A stretch of DNA of 63,499 bases from Chitinophagales bacterium. GTDB lineage: Bacteria; Bacteroidota; Bacteroidia; Chitinophagales; UBA10324. Below are positions 9,805 to 18,788 of this stretch, one piece after another. Where the stretch lies: contig JANWXQ010000039.1 in the NCBI GenBank assembly GCA_025057275.1, positions 1 to 63,499 on the forward strand. The letters are read 5' to 3'. Positions within the stretch are counted from its first letter, which is position 1. The number at the start of each line of letters is the position of its first letter. The position numbers were made by a program, and so were the translations under genes. The notes under the pieces were generated by a model. It ran no database searches and was not told the origin of the DNA. It saw only the letters and a program-made list of their open reading frames with translations.

Positions 9805-11706
9805 ATGGCCTATTCCTCGCTGCAGCACTTTGTGCACGAACTGGAGCGGGCCGGTGAGCTCCGGCGCATTTCGGTCTTCGTAGATCCTCATTTGCAGATT
9901 ACCGAAGTAACCGACCGCATCGTCAAGCAGGGTGGGCCGGCGCTGCTGTTTGAAAACACGGGAACGGAATTTCCTTTGCTCATCAATGCGTATGGCTCTG
10001 CCCGCCGCATGGCCATGGCGTTGGGGGTGGATGATCTGGAAACCATTGCCCGTCGGTTTGAAACGCTGTTTGGTGAACTGATGCGTCCGCGCGATGGCAT
10101 TCTTCAGAAGCTTTCCCTGTTGCCGCAACTCGGCGCATTGGCTTCCTGGATGCCTAAGGTGAAACGGGGCAGGGGAGCCTGCCAGCAGGTGGTTATGGAT
10201 CAACCGGACCTGCGCAAGCTTCCGGTGATGACCTGTTGGCCTGAGGATGGCGGCCCGTTTATTACCCTGCCGGTTATCCATACCCGCGATCCGCACACCG
10301 GTATCCGCAACGTGGGCATGTACCGCATGCAGGTGTTCGGACCGGATCTCACGGCCATGCACTGGCACAAGCATAAGGTGAGCGCCAAACATTTTGAGGC
10401 TTACAAGAAATTGGGCCGGCGCATGCCCGTGTCGGTAGCGTTGGGCGGCGATCCGGTCTATGCCTATGTGGCAACGGCTCCTTTGCCGGAAAATGTGGAT
10501 GAATACATATTGGCCGGTTTCATCCGGCGAAAGGCAGTGGAACTGGTTAAATGCCTGACCAACGATCTGGAAGTGCCGGCCGATGCCGACATCATCATTG
10601 AGGGATATGTGGATCCGCAGGAAGACTTTATTCTGGAGGGCCCCTTCGGCGATCATACCGGTTTTTATTCGCTGGCCGATTACTACCCCAGGTTTCATGT
10701 AACCTGCATCACCCATAAACGGGAGGCCATTTATCCGTCCACCATAGTGGGGGTTCCGCCCCAGGAAGATGCCTGGCTGGGCAAGGCTACCGAGCGCATT
10801 TTCCTTGCGCCCATCCGCATGACGGTAGTTCCTGAAATCCTGGACATGGACCTGCCGGTGGAAGGCGTGTTTCACAACCTGACGATCATCAAAATCAAAA
10901 AAGAATTTCCCGGTCAGGCGGCCAAGGTGGCTCATGCCATGTGGGGCGCCGGTCAGATGATGTTCAACAAAATGCTCATCATCACCGATGAAACGGTGGA
11001 TGTGCACGATTATGCTGCCGTAGCCCGGGCCCTGACGGATAACGTTCATCCCGCTGAAGACCTTTTGTTTTCGCGCGGCCCAATGGATGTGCTCGACCAT
11101 TCTTGCAGCAGGTTTGCCTACGGAGGTAAGCTGGCTGTTGATGCTACCCGCAAGTGGCCGGAAGAGCGTCCCGAAGGCTCCAACGGGTTGCCCTTCAGTC
11201 CCATGAAGGAAGAAGAAAAGGCATACATCCTGCAGCGATGGCCTGAAATCACCGGCATCAACGACTCGCTGGGCCGGCAGGGGATTGCCATTGCGTTTCT
11301 GGCATTGCGAAAAAGCAGACCCCATCAGCTCAGGGAAATCGTTTATCCGCTGATTCAGGAAACAGCCTTGGGCCGGAACCGGTTTGTTGTGGTTTTGGAT
11401 GAGGGCATGGACCTGGAAGACGTAGGCATGCTGGTCTGGCGGTGGAGCAACAGTTACGATCCGGTTCGCGACACCGTTGTGGTTCCCGCGGCCGGCGGAG
11501 CCTGTGCCGTGCTGGACGGCACCCGCAAGACCCTTCGGCTGGACGGATTTGAACGCCCCTGGCCCAACGTGATCTGTTCCCGCCAGGATACCATTGCGGC
11601 GGTGGACCGTTTATGGCCCTCATTGGGGTTGGGTCAGTTGGTTCCTTCGCCCTCCCTTCGGCTGCTACCCCAGCTAAAGGGAGCCGGTGCTGTGGCAGCG
11701 GAGTAA
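9805..11706 (+). CDS. UbiD-family decarboxylase (menaquinone/aromatic acid type)
   Basis: A prenylated-FMN-dependent decarboxylase of 633 aa. The motif EGPFGDHTGFYSLADYYPRF contains the acidic residues and the G-D/E-x-x-G-Y/F-Y loop characteristic of UbiD enzymes, and TIVGVPPQEDAWLGKATERIF follows as in the family. The length and sequence style match the long UbiD-family proteins annotated in Bacteroidota as menaquinone biosynthesis decarboxylase. The substrate cannot be decided here: a quinone precursor is likely in a menaquinone-using phylum. The cofactor-making partner UbiX is not in the window. The ATG at 9805 is supported by the conserved start MAYSSLQHFVHELE and by the -7 box just upstream. 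The gene stands alone between the FadL gene and the HmuY-like operon. Confidence 0.92.
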   Translation: MAYSSLQHFVHELERAGELRRISVFVDPHLQITEVTDRIVKQGGPALLFENTGTEFPLLINAYGSARRMAMALGVDDLETIARRFETLFGELMRPRDGILQKLSLLPQLGALASWMPKVKRGRGACQQVVMDQPDLRKLPVMTCWPEDGGPFITLPVIHTRDPHTGIRNVGMYRMQVFGPDLTAMHWHKHKVSAKHFEAYKKLGRRMPVSVALGGDPVYAYVATAPLPENVDEYILAGFIRRKAVELVKCLTNDLEVPADADIIIEGYVDPQEDFILEGPFGDHTGFYSLADYYPRFHVTCITHKREAIYPSTIVGVPPQEDAWLGKATERIFLAPIRMTVVPEILDMDLPVEGVFHNLTIIKIKKEFPGQAAKVAHAMWGAGQMMFNKMLIITDETVDVHDYAAVARALTDNVHPAEDLLFSRGPMDVLDHSCSRFAYGGKLAVDATRKWPEERPEGSNGLPFSPMKEEEKAYILQRWPEITGINDSLGRQGIAIAFLALRKSRPHQLREIVYPLIQETALGRNRFVVVLDEGMDLEDVGMLVWRWSNSYDPVRDTVVVPAAGGACAVLDGTRKTLRLDGFERPWPNVICSRQDTIAAVDRLWPSLGLGQLVPSPSLRLLPQLKGAGAVAAE

Positions 11707-11794
11707 AGCCGTTCCATTGCAGGAAAGACCTTTCGCTGTTTGTCATCCAAATGTCAAATTGGGCAGCTTTCAATCCGGCCAATTGGGGCAACCG

Positions 11795-11802
11795 TAGCTT
11801 TG
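11795..11802 (+). promoter_or_regulatory. -7 box of the HmuY-like operon
   Basis: TAGCTTTG fits TAnnTTTG and lies 19 bases before the ATG at 11822. A TTG at a correct distance for the -33 element is not evident, which would be compatible with an activator-dependent promoter. Confidence 0.45.
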
Positions 11803-11821
11803 CTGAAATTTTAAGTAAACC

Positions 11822-13084
11822 ATGAAAAAGTTTGTACTGCTTATCTTTTCTCTGCTTGCTTTCCGAATAATGGCCTGGGCACAAATTCCTGATTCAGTGG
11901 TTATGGAAGCGGGTTACACTCATCAGGTGTATTACCAGCTTTCTGATGGCAGCCGCACGCCGGTTGCCCTGGCCAGTTGGGACATTGGATTTCAGACTTC
12001 CCTGATGACCGCTTCCATCATGATCAACGAAAGCTCGGTGGCCTTGTATTACGCAGCCGGTGCCGATACCAGCCAATACGCTACGCTGGATGTGAGCAAT
12101 TACACCTCATGGCCACGTTACTACAACAGCGAGCAAAGCTGGAACATCGGAGCCTTTAATCAACTGGCTAATCCGGGCAATCAGTTCGACTTTGGCTGGG
12201 GCGTTTATGATTTTACCCAGCACACCGTATTTGGCACCCGTTTGTTTGTTGTGGAATCCGGAGGCCAGGCGTACAAATTCTGGATCCGTAAAAAGACGTC
12301 CACCGGCGATTACGTTATCCGCTATACGCCTATTGCAACAGGCGCTGCTGACGTAAACATTACCTTGTCAGCTTCTGCTTACAGCACCAAGAATTTTGTT
12401 TACCTCAAGCTGGCAACTTCCTCGGTGGTGGATCCGGAGCCGGCATCCTGCTGCTGGCAGATGCTGTTTACCCGGTATGCCAGCAATATTCCCGGTTTGG
12501 GCTACTACATGGTGACCGGCGTTTACATTGCTCCCGGCGTTAAGGCTGTAAAAGCATACCCTGTGGATGTGGAAACCGATTCGTTCCAGCTGCATCAGAG
12601 CGGATTTTCCACCAAACTGACCACCATTGGCTACGACTGGAAATATTTCGATCCGGTTACCATGATGTACGTATTGGAGGACAGCCTGTTGTATTACGTG
12701 CAGGATGCTACGGGTAAGAAGATCTGGCGGCTGCAATTCACCGGTTTCGACCACCTGAAAGGCCTCATCAAGTTTACCCGCCAGCTGGTTTACGATGCTA
12801 CTGTGGGAATGGAGTCTGCCGGACCTGCTCTGCTCGATTTCCGGATCGTTCCTAACCCCACCAGCGGAAACCTGTCACTAACCCTTGGCGTGCCGGTTGC
12901 AGGCTCCTTTACCGTGTCTGTACGAGATCTTTCGGGCAAGCCATTTCTAACCCGTCAGCTAATGGCTCACGAAGGATTGAATGTTGTGGGCATGAGTGTG
13001 TCTGAAATTCCGGCAGGCATATACATCGTAGAGGTAAATAATGATCAGTTCAGCAGGCAAATGCCGGTGGTCGTTGTCCGATAA
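11822..13084 (+). CDS. HmuY-like secreted heme-binding protein with type IX sorting domain
   Basis: The 420-residue protein begins with a signal peptide (MKKFVLLIFSLLAFRIMAWAQ). The body resembles the HmuY family of Bacteroidota hemophores: an early SWDIGFQTS segment, a central WQMLFTRY ... GYYMVTGVYI segment and a late IGYDWKYFD ... KKIWRLQFTGF segment. The same landmarks occur in the lipoprotein encoded at 15315, so the two are paralogues. From ~338 onward it carries a type A C-terminal sorting domain (RIVPNPTSGNLSL ... PAGIYIVEV), which predicts export by the type IX system to the surface or medium. A vicinal Cys pair precedes the WQMLFTRY motif. The stop is 5 bases before the TonB-receptor gene. 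Heme as ligand is inferred from the family and the neighbouring receptor; other metal chelates or ligands remain possible. Confidence 0.8.
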   Translation: MKKFVLLIFSLLAFRIMAWAQIPDSVVMEAGYTHQVYYQLSDGSRTPVALASWDIGFQTSLMTASIMINESSVALYYAAGADTSQYATLDVSNYTSWPRYYNSEQSWNIGAFNQLANPGNQFDFGWGVYDFTQHTVFGTRLFVVESGGQAYKFWIRKKTSTGDYVIRYTPIATGAADVNITLSASAYSTKNFVYLKLATSSVVDPEPASCCWQMLFTRYASNIPGLGYYMVTGVYIAPGVKAVKAYPVDVETDSFQLHQSGFSTKLTTIGYDWKYFDPVTMMYVLEDSLLYYVQDATGKKIWRLQFTGFDHLKGLIKFTRQLVYDATVGMESAGPALLDFRIVPNPTSGNLSLTLGVPVAGSFTVSVRDLSGKPFLTRQLMAHEGLNVVGMSVSEIPAGIYIVEVNNDQFSRQMPVVVVR

Positions 13085-13089
13085 GTAAG

Positions 13090-15315
13090 ATGCTGCACAT
13101 TCCCAGAGCCGCCTGTTGCCGTTGGTTGATGGCCTGGTGGGCTGTTTCGGTAGAAGGCCTGTGCGCCCAATCTGCCACGCTTTATGTGCGGTCGGCGCAA
13201 ACAGATGCCCCCATTGTAAATGCCCTGGTCGTTTGGCATACCGATCGTCAGGGTATGCAGCAGGCATGGACGGCAGCCAACGGCTCCATTCAGTTTTCGC
13301 TGCATCAACCCGTCCGTTTTCAGGTATTTCACAGCGGCTATCAAATGCATTCCGACAGTCTGGCTCCGGGCCAGCATCGCATCATCCGGCTGCAACCGAT
13401 TGCCGTGGATCTGGGAGAAGTGGTCGTAACCGGTCAGCACCGTTTGACGTTATTGGCCGGATCGGTTTTGCCCGTTCGTGTGCTTAACCGGGATGAAATT
13501 GAGCAACGGCAGGCGCAGGATCTTTCTGACGTGGTAGCTTATGAACTGTGGGCGCGGATGTCGCGCGATGAAGTGCTGGGAAGCAATGCCTCCATTAACG
13601 GCATTTCGGGGCAAAACATCAAGGTGCTGCTTAACGGCTTGCCGGTAACCGGCCGTGAAAACGGCCATATTGATCTGGGCCAGATTACCCTGAACGATGT
13701 AGAGCGCATAGAAATTATTGAAGGCCCCCTGTCGGTGTTGTATGGCACTGATGCACTGGGTGGAGTGATCAACATCATCACGCAGCATCCTCCCGACTCC
13801 GGCCGTTCGGCTAATCTGCAGTTGTACACGGAAACCGTAGGCACCTACAACATCGCTGCCAGTGGCCAGGGACAATTCGGGGGGCATGCCTTTTTGATTT
13901 CCGGAGGCCGCAATTTTTTTTCCGGCTTTCCCGATTCAGATCAGCAGCGCCATCAGCTCTGGAAGCCTGAACTGCAGTATTTCGGATCCGTGGCGTATCA
14001 GCCGCAGTTGCCAAATTGGACGGTGGGTTTGCGCTCCGGATTTTTTTATGAAGAAATCCGCAATAAAGGGGAGCCGGTTATTACGCCGTATCAGGCCTAT
14101 GCATTTGATGATTTTTACTATGTACGACGGCTGTCGCAAACGGCCCAGGTGTCCCGGACCTTCTCGGGACAACGTAACTGGGAGCTTCAGGCAGGCTATA
14201 ATTTTTACAGTAGGAAAAAAGCAGCCTATCGGAAAGACCTGGTGACGCTGACCCAGCAGGAGCGGGAGGGAGAAGCCCAGCTCAACACCCTGGGGGAGTG
14301 GAGTGTGCGCAGCACCCTTTCGGGCATGTTGTGGCAGCAGCAGCTCAGCTGGCAGGCCGGTATCGACCTGAACGGGCAGCAGGCCACCGGCGACCGCCTG
14401 CTCGGCGATCGCAAACAACAAAGCGACCTGGCTGTTTTCGGCACGCTGGAATATCAGGCTACCCCCTCGTTAAGCCTGCGACCGGGGCTGCGTTTGGCGC
14501 ACAATGCCTACGGCGTTCCCCTAACCCCTGCTTTAAACCTGCGCTACGATTTTTCGGAGCACATTCATCTACGGGCTGGGCTGGCCCGGGGCTTCCGTGC
14601 CCCCTCGCTGAAAGAACGATATCTGAATTTCTATGACAGCAATCACTCCATTTACGGCAACCCCGAACTGAAGGCAGAACAATCGTTCAGCGCCAATATG
14701 TTCTGGCTTTTTGAATACGTCATGGGTGCAGTTCAACTCAATTCGGAAGTGGCCGTCGCCTACAACGACATCAGCAACCAGATCAACCTGAGTCTGGTGA
14801 ATGCGTTGGAGCAGGAATACACTTACATCAATGTCGGTCAGTATCGCACGCGAACGGCCACAGTGCAGACGGAAGCGCACTGGAACAGCTTGCGGCTGCA
14901 AGCCGGGTTCATGCTGCAGGCCATTTCCCATTCGTTAAACGATACCCTTGCCACGGATGGCTATGTGATTGCTCCGGAGTACCGGTTTCAGATTATGGCA
15001 GGCCAGCCCGATCGGAACCTGCGGGTGGCTTTGCTGTTTCGCCGCACGGCGCCCATGCCGGCCTTCAGCACCGATGCTGCCGGTGTTGTTTACGAAAAAA
15101 TTGCTCCGGCTTACAATCTGCTGGATGTAACACTGAGCCGTTCGCTTTGGCAGCAACGTCTCAGCCTGCATGCAGGCATTAACAATATCCTGAATGTGAA
15201 AGACGTTCCCAACCTGTCTTCCTCCACGGCAATTCATTCCTCTCAGGATGCCATACCTGTTGCCGTAGGCCGGTACGCTTTTTTGGGTATTAAGCTAAAC
15301 GTCATCGGTCCGTGA
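13090..15315 (+). CDS. TonB-dependent receptor, probable HmuR-like heme receptor
   Basis: A 741-residue outer-membrane receptor. A short signal region ends near GLCAQ; a carboxypeptidase-regulatory-like beta-sandwich follows (ATLYVRSAQTDAPIVNALV), then a TonB-box-like VVVTGQ and a plug domain with the diagnostic VERIEIIEGPLSVLYGTDAL and GGVINIIT. The 22-strand barrel contains the GLARGFRAPSLKERYL region shared by siderophore/heme/cobalamin receptors and the NPELKAEQS motif. It is sandwiched between two HmuY-like genes, 5 bases after the first and overlapping the second by one base, so it is very probably the uptake channel for the ligand those proteins bind. The substrate is inferred from this context. 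Confidence 0.92.
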   Translation: MLHIPRAACCRWLMAWWAVSVEGLCAQSATLYVRSAQTDAPIVNALVVWHTDRQGMQQAWTAANGSIQFSLHQPVRFQVFHSGYQMHSDSLAPGQHRIIRLQPIAVDLGEVVVTGQHRLTLLAGSVLPVRVLNRDEIEQRQAQDLSDVVAYELWARMSRDEVLGSNASINGISGQNIKVLLNGLPVTGRENGHIDLGQITLNDVERIEIIEGPLSVLYGTDALGGVINIITQHPPDSGRSANLQLYTETVGTYNIAASGQGQFGGHAFLISGGRNFFSGFPDSDQQRHQLWKPELQYFGSVAYQPQLPNWTVGLRSGFFYEEIRNKGEPVITPYQAYAFDDFYYVRRLSQTAQVSRTFSGQRNWELQAGYNFYSRKKAAYRKDLVTLTQQEREGEAQLNTLGEWSVRSTLSGMLWQQQLSWQAGIDLNGQQATGDRLLGDRKQQSDLAVFGTLEYQATPSLSLRPGLRLAHNAYGVPLTPALNLRYDFSEHIHLRAGLARGFRAPSLKERYLNFYDSNHSIYGNPELKAEQSFSANMFWLFEYVMGAVQLNSEVAVAYNDISNQINLSLVNALEQEYTYINVGQYRTRTATVQTEAHWNSLRLQAGFMLQAISHSLNDTLATDGYVIAPEYRFQIMAGQPDRNLRVALLFRRTAPMPAFSTDAAGVVYEKIAPAYNLLDVTLSRSLWQQRLSLHAGINNILNVKDVPNLSSSTAIHSSQDAIPVAVGRYAFLGIKLNVIGP

Positions 15316-16283
15316 TGCGTGGATTGAGCTTGCCGATGGCTTTCGGGCTGTTGCTGTCGCTGAGCAGTTGTTTCCGGGAAGATGTGCCGGTGGTTCTGCC
15401 TCCCCCCGGTGGGTTGCAATACCTGCAGGTTCCGCAAGGGCCTGATTACAGCCGGCAGTACTACGTGGACCTCGAAACCGCAGACACCCTTGGCATGCCG
15501 GTTTCCGTCTGGGATCTGTGTTTTGAAGCGCAGCCTGACGGCTGGCATGTCTGGATTAACGGAGCCAATCAGGCCCGCGTGGCGCAGACCACCGCTACCA
15601 GTCTCGCCGCAATAACCGACACGGCCGGTCTGGTCTGGAAAATGGATGCGCCCTCATGGAATCCGGATTCCACAGCCATCGGCGCCTGGCCTACGCATAA
15701 TTTTTTCTATGTGTTGGATCGGGGGCCTGCCTTTGCCGACAGCATTCGCTTTTACAAGTTCCAACTAACGGGTCTGAGCGCCATGGGATATCTGCTGACG
15801 CTTGCTGCCTTGAAGGACACGCTGCCCATCAATGTGGTCGTGCAGAAATTAATCGACCGGCAGTATATGTATTTTGCTTTCAACAAGTCGGCGCCTTTTC
15901 CGTTCCAGGAACCCCCCACTGACAACTGGGACCTGCTGTTCACCCGCTACCGCCACATTTTCACCGACCAGCAACCGCCGTTGCCCTATGTAGTTACCGG
16001 CGTGCTGATCAATCCTCAGGTAGCAGTGGCAGTGGATTCCACCATGGACTTTGATTCCATAACCTATGCAACGGTGCAGCAGTTGGAATTCACCAGCCGA
16101 CGCAACGTCATCGGATATGCCTGGAAATACTACGATTTTTCCGCCCAGGCCTTTGTAGTGCGCCCCTACATCAACTACATCATCCGCGACACCAAAGGCA
16201 TATACTGGAAACTTCGCTTTATAGATTTCTATAATTCAAACGGGCAGAAGGGCTATCCCACCTTTGCCTATCAGCAACTTTAG
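15315..16283 (+). CDS. HmuY-like lipoprotein
   Basis: The ATG at 15315 overlaps the receptor's TGA (TGATG), suggesting translational coupling; a GTG one codon upstream is a less likely start. The signal ends in a classical lipobox LSSC (Cys-19), so the 322-residue protein should be lipid-anchored, probably at the outer membrane. It shares the landmarks of the protein encoded at 11822: SVWDLCFEA, WDLLFTRY, YVVTGVLI, IGYAWKYYD and IYWKLRFIDF. This matches the HmuY family, whose founding member in Porphyromonas is a heme-binding lipoprotein. Unlike the first paralogue, it has no C-terminal sorting domain. It probably hands the ligand to the receptor at the surface. It ends 8 bases before the convergent phosphatase gene. 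Confidence 0.8.
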   Translation: MRGLSLPMAFGLLLSLSSCFREDVPVVLPPPGGLQYLQVPQGPDYSRQYYVDLETADTLGMPVSVWDLCFEAQPDGWHVWINGANQARVAQTTATSLAAITDTAGLVWKMDAPSWNPDSTAIGAWPTHNFFYVLDRGPAFADSIRFYKFQLTGLSAMGYLLTLAALKDTLPINVVVQKLIDRQYMYFAFNKSAPFPFQEPPTDNWDLLFTRYRHIFTDQQPPLPYVVTGVLINPQVAVAVDSTMDFDSITYATVQQLEFTSRRNVIGYAWKYYDFSAQAFVVRPYINYIIRDTKGIYWKLRFIDFYNSNGQKGYPTFAYQQL

Positions 16284-16291
16284 GTACAGCT

Positions 16292-17902
16292 TTAATGCTT
16301 CAGCGGCAGAGCCAGCGGTTTGCCCTGACATCCGGACGGATAGGGAACCTGCAGGAGGTGGGAAAGCGTAGGAGCAATATCCGTAAGAAAAACGGGCTCG
16401 TTGGTGTGGCCCCGACGCACGTTCCAGCCGTACCAGATCAGCGGCATGTGCTGGTCGTAGGGGTGAGCAGTTAAGTGGGTAGTTCCCTGAGCATAGGGCC
16501 AGTCAATCCACCCGGGCTGCAAGGCAAAGATGACGTCGCCGGAGCGGTCGGCCACCCAGCCATTGCGGATGAAGGTTTCGGTGTGGGGCGGGCAGGTGGA
16601 TCGTCCGGCGCGGGGAGCTACGGTGCAAAGGACACCGGGTTGTTGCAGCAGAAATTCGGCAGCAACTGCAGCAGCCTGTTCGTAAGCGATGCCGGAAGCA
16701 GCCAAAGCGGAGTCGTTTAGATAGAGCTGCTGTTCGATGAGGGCGTCCACCAAATGCGGAGCCCTGAGGCGTTCTTCCAGGTAGCGGTTGGCTGCTTGCA
16801 GCCAGAGCTCTGCCTGCATGCGGCCGCCGGGAAGCTGAAGCTCTTCGGCCATCAGGGGATTGGTAGCTGCGCCGTGATCGGAGGTAAGAAATATAAGAAC
16901 GTTCTTTCTGCCGATTTCGCGATCCAGGGTTTGCAGCAGGTCGGCCAGGTCACGGTCTAACCGGGCATAGCAATCGGCCATTTCCAGAGAATGAATCCCA
17001 AAAGCGTGGCCGATGATGTCAGGGGAAGAAAAGCTGATGCACAGGAAATCGGTTACCTCGTCGCGACCCATTTGTTCGCGCCGCAGGGCTTCAATTGCCA
17101 GGTCTTTGGTCATGGTATTTCCGAATGGCGTTGCGGTCAACATTTTCCAATCCCCGATGCCGAGGGTATAAGGAAAAACAGGCCAGCTGTTGGGACGCAG
17201 CGGTCGCTCAAAAGCCGAGGTGTCGCCGGTGGTCATGGTGTAGGCCGGGCGGGGCAGCAGCAAGTTCCATGGTGATGAAACGTATTGGTGTACACGCCGG
17301 CTTTTGTTCCATGCATCCAACCAGTCGGGCAACCGGTCGGCATACCACGTGCTGGTAATCCAGTTGCCGCTGTGTTCGTCAAAGTAGTATGCGCCATCAG
17401 CAATATGCCCTGCCGGGAGCACAGCGCTGCGGTCTTTGATGCCAATGCTGATCACTTTTGCTGCAGGATGGCTGAGCTTGAGTTCGTCGGTGATGGTGCT
17501 GCTGCGCAGCCGGAAGGGAGAGGCGCTGCGGGCGGGAGCATCTGCACCAACGGGAAGCACATTGGGGTCTTCGGCAACATACACCACTTTGCCGGCCTGT
17601 CGGTCGTAATAGTTGTTTTCCGGTATGCCGTGCACAGCAGGAACGGCGCCGGTGTAGATGGTGGCATGACCTACGGCCGTTACCGTCGGTTGAAAGTTGA
17701 ATCGGGCATGAGTAAAGGAAAAACCGTCATGTAGCAACCGCCGGAAACCGTTGTTGCCGAACAGCGGGTCAAAGCGCTGCAGGTAATCGTAGCGCATCTG
17801 GTCCACTACGATGCCTACCACCAGACGCGGAGGCTGTTGGCGGCGCGGCTGGGCTGCTGCAGAGCAGGCCAACAGCAGAAAAAGCAAAAAGGCTTTTCTC
17901 AT
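16292..17902 (-). CDS. PafA-type alkaline phosphatase / phosphodiesterase family protein
   Basis: A 536-residue exported metalloenzyme of the alkaline phosphatase superfamily. After the signal MRKAFLLFLLLACSAAAQ come the metal-ligand strand GIVVDQMRYDYL (Asp-34) and the nucleophile motif QPTVTAVGHATIYTG (Thr-75 likely). The segment IPENNYYDR and the IGIKDRSAVLPAGH segment with its Lys and Arg are the residues that distinguish the PafA group, the major constitutive phosphatase of Bacteroidota, from PhoA. FLTSDHGAATNP supplies further metal ligands near the C-terminal half. The expected role is releasing phosphate from organic monoesters in the periplasm. It is a single gene, convergent with the HmuY operon. 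Confidence 0.92.
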   Translation of the reverse strand: MRKAFLLFLLLACSAAAQPRRQQPPRLVVGIVVDQMRYDYLQRFDPLFGNNGFRRLLHDGFSFTHARFNFQPTVTAVGHATIYTGAVPAVHGIPENNYYDRQAGKVVYVAEDPNVLPVGADAPARSASPFRLRSSTITDELKLSHPAAKVISIGIKDRSAVLPAGHIADGAYYFDEHSGNWITSTWYADRLPDWLDAWNKSRRVHQYVSSPWNLLLPRPAYTMTTGDTSAFERPLRPNSWPVFPYTLGIGDWKMLTATPFGNTMTKDLAIEALRREQMGRDEVTDFLCISFSSPDIIGHAFGIHSLEMADCYARLDRDLADLLQTLDREIGRKNVLIFLTSDHGAATNPLMAEELQLPGGRMQAELWLQAANRYLEERLRAPHLVDALIEQQLYLNDSALAASGIAYEQAAAVAAEFLLQQPGVLCTVAPRAGRSTCPPHTETFIRNGWVADRSGDVIFALQPGWIDWPYAQGTTHLTAHPYDQHMPLIWYGWNVRRGHTNEPVFLTDIAPTLSHLLQVPYPSGCQGKPLALPLKH

Positions 17903-18032
17903 AGAGCAACGTTAAAATGCCTGCCACACATGAGCAAATCAATAACGAAACGGTAACAAGCGGAGGCGCAGCGTTTAACTGGGCCACACGATCCTGCCTG
18001 GAATGACCGGCAGGATAGTCCATCGCGGCGTT

Positions 18033-18788
18033 TTATTGGTCAAGCCCTTCATCCACCAGCACCCGGCCGCAATGCTCGCAGATGATGATCTTCTTGCGCT
18101 GGCGGACTTCCAGTTGGGTCTGGGGCGGTATGGCATTGAAACAACCGCCGCAGGCGTCGCGGTTGACGGTAACTACGGCAAGCCCGTTGCGGTACGTTTT
18201 GCGGATGCGTTGATAGGCCTGCAGCAAACGCGCCTCCAGCTTGGCGCTTTGCTCTGCAGATTTTTTGCGCAGCACCTTTTCCTCTTCTTCGGTTTCGGCC
18301 AGAATATGTTCCAGCTCCTCTTGCTTGGCAGCCAGGTGCTTTTCTTTTTCCTTGATTGTTTTCTTGATGGCGGTTTCCAGACTCTTCAAATGCTCCTGCT
18401 GTTCGCTGGCCTCACGGATTTTCTTTTCGTGCAACTGTATTTCCAGACGCTGCAGTTCGATTTCTTTATTGAGCGCCTCGTATTCGCGGTTGTTTTTTAC
18501 GTTGCTCTGTTGCTTCTGGTATTTTTTGATCAGCGCCTCTGACTCCTTGATGCTGTTGCGCCGGTTGGCAATAGCCGCTTCGATCTGCCTGATTTCTTCT
18601 TCATTCTTCTCTATGCGCAGGCGCAGACCGGCCAGTTCATCCTCCAGGTCTTTCACTTCCATGGGCAGTTCACCCTTGAGCACCTGAAGCTGATCCAGCT
18701 TACTGTCAATGAGCTGGAGCTTGTACAGGTTTCGCAGTTTTTCTTCAATGGAAGCGGTTTCTTGCCGCGTTTCTTTGGTTTTGATCAT
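18033..18788 (-). CDS. C4-type zinc-ribbon coiled-coil protein (DUF164/CT398-like)
   Basis: A 251-residue protein. Residues ~15-185 are a continuous charged heptad-rich coiled coil (Glu/Lys/Leu/Gln). The C-terminus is a four-cysteine zinc ribbon, CGGCFNAIPP ... IICEHCGRVL. This architecture is the widespread zinc-ribbon family found next to nif3 in many Bacteroidota. Its cellular role is not firmly known; a nucleic-acid or protein scaffold function has been proposed for the family. Its ATG overlaps the stop of nif3 (ATGA), so the two are translationally coupled. Confidence 0.88.
   Translation of the reverse strand: MIKTKETRQETASIEEKLRNLYKLQLIDSKLDQLQVLKGELPMEVKDLEDELAGLRLRIEKNEEEIRQIEAAIANRRNSIKESEALIKKYQKQQSNVKNNREYEALNKEIELQRLEIQLHEKKIREASEQQEHLKSLETAIKKTIKEKEKHLAAKQEELEHILAETEEEEKVLRKKSAEQSAKLEARLLQAYQRIRKTYRNGLAVVTVNRDACGGCFNAIPPQTQLEVRQRKKIIICEHCGRVLVDEGLDQ

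Noticed and set aside
9715-11325. 536-codon minus-strand frame opposite the UbiD-family gene
   Set aside because: Shadow frame; His/Gln/Gly-rich translation without motif, while the plus strand encodes a clear enzyme.
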